From an uncultured Eubacteriales bacterium (GTDB taxonomy: Bacteria; Bacillota; Clostridia; Peptostreptococcales; Anaerovoracaceae), in NCBI GenBank assembly GCA_902796965.1, contig CADBRA010000086.1:1-42091 (forward strand): a DNA stretch of 42,091 bases, in the 5' to 3' direction. The notes below the pieces were generated by a model. That model was not told the DNA's origin and did not search any database. It was given only the letters and a program-made list of their open reading frames with translations. Each line of letters opens with the position of its first letter. Position 1 is the stretch's first letter. Shown piece by piece: positions 39,716 to 42,091 of this stretch. The translations under genes were made by a program, and so were the position numbers.

Positions 39716-41959
39716 ATGAAAAGAAAAATAATTTCGATAGCGCTGTCCGCAGCCCTTGTTTTCACAAGTACGGGAATCGTGTCTTTCGCGGCTTCATCTG
39801 GTTCCGGCAGCAGCTCATCTTCATCAGATTTTGACAAGATAGCTGAAGCAGCCGACAGCAGCGATTCTTCCGATAGCAGCTCAGACAACAAGGAGACTAC
39901 GGTTTACGTAATATCTGATGCAAACGGCGAGCAGCAGAACATCATCGTCGATTCATGGTTAAAGAATCCCGGCGAGGCCGATTCTCTGAACGACAAAACT
40001 GATCTGAGCAATATCGAAAACACAAAGGGAAACGAAAAATATACTGAAAACAACGACGGCACAATCACATGGAATGCCAAGGGCAATGACATCTATTACG
40101 AAGGAACCTCTTCAGATGAACTTCCTGTAGACGTCAATATCGGCTACGAACTTGACGGCAAAAAAGTCGAAGGCAAAGACATCAAGAATGCCACAGGCCA
40201 TCTCAAAATAAGCTTCACATATAAGAACAACACCGGCAAGACCGAGAAAATAAACGGCAAGTCGGCCACGATCTATCAGCCTTACGCGATGATTTCAGGC
40301 ACAGTGTTCGAAAACAGCAACGTCAAAAACCTCAAAATAAAGAACGGCAAGATCATAAATGACGGAACTCGTTCGATCGCCGTAGGTCTGGCTCTTCCAG
40401 GCCTTGCACAGAGCCTCGATATCGAAAGCGCTGACCTTCCTGAAAGCATCACAATTGAAGGCGATGTCAAAGATTTCGATCTCATGGGCACTCTCACGCT
40501 GGGCACTTCAGATGCGCTCAAAAAGCTCGACCTAAACGACATATCAAGCGTAGACGAGCTCTCAAAGAAAATGGACGAACTCCAGAGTGCGAGCACAAAG
40601 CTTGTCAGCGGCAGCAAAGAGCTCGCTAATGGAACGGTCTCCGCATCGAACGGCACAAACCAGCTCGTCAACGGCATAAATACTCTGGCAAACGGAGCAT
40701 ATTCGCTCGACAACGGAGCCGGATCACTAGCAAACGGCACTTCACAGCTCGCAAGCGGCGCATCTCAGCTACAGAACGGCGCAGATCAGCTTGCCAACGG
40801 CCTCACGACCGTAAAGAGCAGCCTTGATTCCGCTGATCTGGAAGGAAATACAGCTAAAATGCTCACCGGCCTCCAGCAGATAAGCTCAGCGATAAAAGGC
40901 AGCGACACATCGCTGTATGCCGGTGCAACAGGCATACAGGCAGGTGCTGAAAAACTTTATTCTTCACTTAACGGAAGACTTGTTTCAGGAGCTGATGAGA
41001 TATCGTCAGGCGGTAAATCGCTCGCTTCAAATGCTGAAAAAATCTCGAGCGGAGCTTCAGCGCTCTCATCAGGACTTTCAAGCGCTCAGTCTGGAGCAAG
41101 TAAGGTGGCCGCGGGAGCCCAGGGAACAGTACAGGCGATAAATACTGCAGAATCTGTACTCAATCCTGAAGCAGAAGGATACGCATCTGCAAAGCAGGCA
41201 CTTGAGGCAGCAAAAAGTTATGCACAGCAGACTGCAGCCGGCGCAAGCGCTGTATCGAACGGACTCGATACAGCTGTCTCATCATCAAAGCAGCTCGCTT
41301 CCGGCGCATCACAGCTCTCAAGCGGCGCATCACAGCTCTCGAGCGGAGCATCGCAGCTCGCAAGCGGCGCACAGTCAGCTGCAAACGGGGCACAGACTAT
41401 AGCGACGACAGCAGGCCGTATGGCATCAGGCGCCGAGACGATAACATCAGACGACAACCTCGGAGCTATCATAAGCGGAGTCAGCAGACTCTCGTCTTCG
41501 TCGGGGCAGCTCACTTCAGGAGTCGATCAGCTTCAGAAAGGCGCTGTAACTCTCGCATCAAGCATGAGCCAGTTCACACAGGGCGCTCTCGATCTTAATG
41601 CAGGCGCCGCACAGCTTAAATCCGGAACATCCTCACTCGCTTCCGGAGCCAACAAGCTCGATTCAGGTGCTGTAACTCTCGCAAACGGCATGACTGCTCT
41701 TCAGTCTGGAGCACAGCAGCTCGCAAACGGCATGGCTGAGTTCGATCAGAACGGCATCCAGAAGCTCACGAAAGCAGTAAATGGCAATCTGTCAGGCGTA
41801 TTCGACAGACTCAATGCAGTCAAAGATTACGCAAACTCAGCTGAAGTTTATGGCGGAGTCCTCGACGGACAGACCGCAAGCGTCAAGTTCATATACAAGA
41901 CAGATGAAGCTTCGTCTGACAGCAGCAAATCAGCCAAGTCTTCATCAGGCAGCAAATAG
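39716..41959 (+). CDS. Large secreted heptad-repeat protein partnered with the MMPL exporter
   Basis: A 747-aa protein with a Sec signal peptide (1-26, ending SFAASS) and a Ser/Asp-rich linker to about 60. A globular, beta-rich domain runs from about 60 to 270. From about 290 to 695 there are heptad-like repeats of the form L-A-S/N-G-A-x-Q, as in QLASGASQL and QLSSGASQL. The C-terminus is Ser/Lys-rich without an anchor motif or TM helix. The repeat type recalls the extracellular part of YhgE/Pip proteins, but those have C-terminal TM helices that are absent here. It probably forms a long rod outside the membrane and serves the exporter or the cell wall. Confidence 0.85.
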   Translation: MKRKIISIALSAALVFTSTGIVSFAASSGSGSSSSSSDFDKIAEAADSSDSSDSSSDNKETTVYVISDANGEQQNIIVDSWLKNPGEADSLNDKTDLSNIENTKGNEKYTENNDGTITWNAKGNDIYYEGTSSDELPVDVNIGYELDGKKVEGKDIKNATGHLKISFTYKNNTGKTEKINGKSATIYQPYAMISGTVFENSNVKNLKIKNGKIINDGTRSIAVGLALPGLAQSLDIESADLPESITIEGDVKDFDLMGTLTLGTSDALKKLDLNDISSVDELSKKMDELQSASTKLVSGSKELANGTVSASNGTNQLVNGINTLANGAYSLDNGAGSLANGTSQLASGASQLQNGADQLANGLTTVKSSLDSADLEGNTAKMLTGLQQISSAIKGSDTSLYAGATGIQAGAEKLYSSLNGRLVSGADEISSGGKSLASNAEKISSGASALSSGLSSAQSGASKVAAGAQGTVQAINTAESVLNPEAEGYASAKQALEAAKSYAQQTAAGASAVSNGLDTAVSSSKQLASGASQLSSGASQLSSGASQLASGAQSAANGAQTIATTAGRMASGAETITSDDNLGAIISGVSRLSSSSGQLTSGVDQLQKGAVTLASSMSQFTQGALDLNAGAAQLKSGTSSLASGANKLDSGAVTLANGMTALQSGAQQLANGMAEFDQNGIQKLTKAVNGNLSGVFDRLNAVKDYANSAEVYGGVLDGQTASVKFIYKTDEASSDSSKSAKSSSGSK
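41306..41368 (+). repeat. Three tandem 21-nt repeats inside the heptad-repeat gene
   Basis: Units start at 41306, 41327 and 41348, each coding ASQLxSG. The first two differ at two positions and the third at a few more. They are recent duplications of the seven-residue unit and a place where copy number could change. Confidence 0.85.
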
Positions 41960-42035
41960 CCGATAATCATAATTAATCTGATAAAAAGGATAAACAGAGA
42001 AAAACTCCGTCTCTTCCAATATTCTTACAAAGCAG

Positions 42036-42070
42036 AAAATCCCGCGCACTTAAAAAGTGTGCGGGATTTT
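42036..42070 (+). terminator. Terminator of the MMPL operon
   Basis: AAAATCCCGCGCACTT (42036-42051) pairs with AAGTGTGCGGGATTTT (42055-42070) with one G-T wobble and a three-base loop. The A-run and T-run allow it to act in both directions. The last 21 bases of the window show nothing. Confidence 0.9.
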
Positions 42071-42091
42071 CACATATCTGAAGCCCTCAGC

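Noticed and set aside
41306-41368. CRISPR-like array
   Set aside because: The repeats are directly adjacent 21-nt units without spacers and code for heptads of a protein.

Overview
The window looks like a chromosomal segment of a low-to-mid GC, strictly anaerobic Bacillota, most likely class Clostridia. The signs are the block tig-clpP-clpX-lon-engB-hpt, a tryptophan T-box leader, strong GGAGG ribosome sites with several GTG/TTG starts, an [FeFe] hydrogenase, a carbon monoxide dehydrogenase (CODH) family protein and an AbrB-type small regulator. No tRNA, rRNA, insertion sequence, prophage or CRISPR array was seen. Nearly all genes lie on the minus strand; the plus strand carries only murC, a small membrane protein plus an AbrB-type gene, and an MMPL operon at the right end.

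Layout from left to right. Positions 1-3560 (minus): glmU-prs, then pth overlapping the first codons of a gene that is probably mfd. Positions 3811-7025 (minus): an ABC transporter of the TrpXYZ type behind a T-box leader with a UGG specifier and a consensus promoter, so it probably imports tryptophan when tRNA-Trp is uncharged. Positions 7041-10465 (minus): a divergent CODH-like protein overlapping by 4 nt an [FeFe] hydrogenase-type protein, behind a promoter whose -35 region carries a Rex-like dyad. Positions 10685-14965: murC (+), a D-2-hydroxyacid dehydrogenase (-) and murA (-). Positions 15021-15918 (+): a one-TM coiled-coil protein and an AbrB/zinc-ribbon protein.

Positions 15982-27289 (minus): deoC-pduL, then the housekeeping run MBL/beta-CASP nuclease, CYTH, tig, clpP, clpX, lon, engB, DUF1232, hpt. 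Positions 27333-29943 (minus): a polar amino acid ABC transporter. Positions 30058-33172 (minus): asnS, a HAD phosphatase and a GME-fold protein. Positions 33173-33772: a gene-poor stretch holding a promoter-to-terminator unit of about 200 nt that looks like an unidentified structured RNA. Positions 33773-36437 (minus): a flavodoxin, a small conserved protein and a radical SAM protein. Positions 36621-42070: a TetR regulator divergent from an MMPL exporter and a large secreted heptad-repeat protein, with palindromic operators between them.

The best leads are: the CODH-like/hydrogenase pair, in which the cluster ligands are kept but the CODH proton-relay histidines and catalytic lysine appear replaced; the orphan RNA near asnS with repeated pairing octamers; the TetR/MMPL/heptad-protein module; and a scattered set of tiny hairpins with TCC/GGA loops in gaps between genes. 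All identities come from reading motifs by eye; no database search was run.
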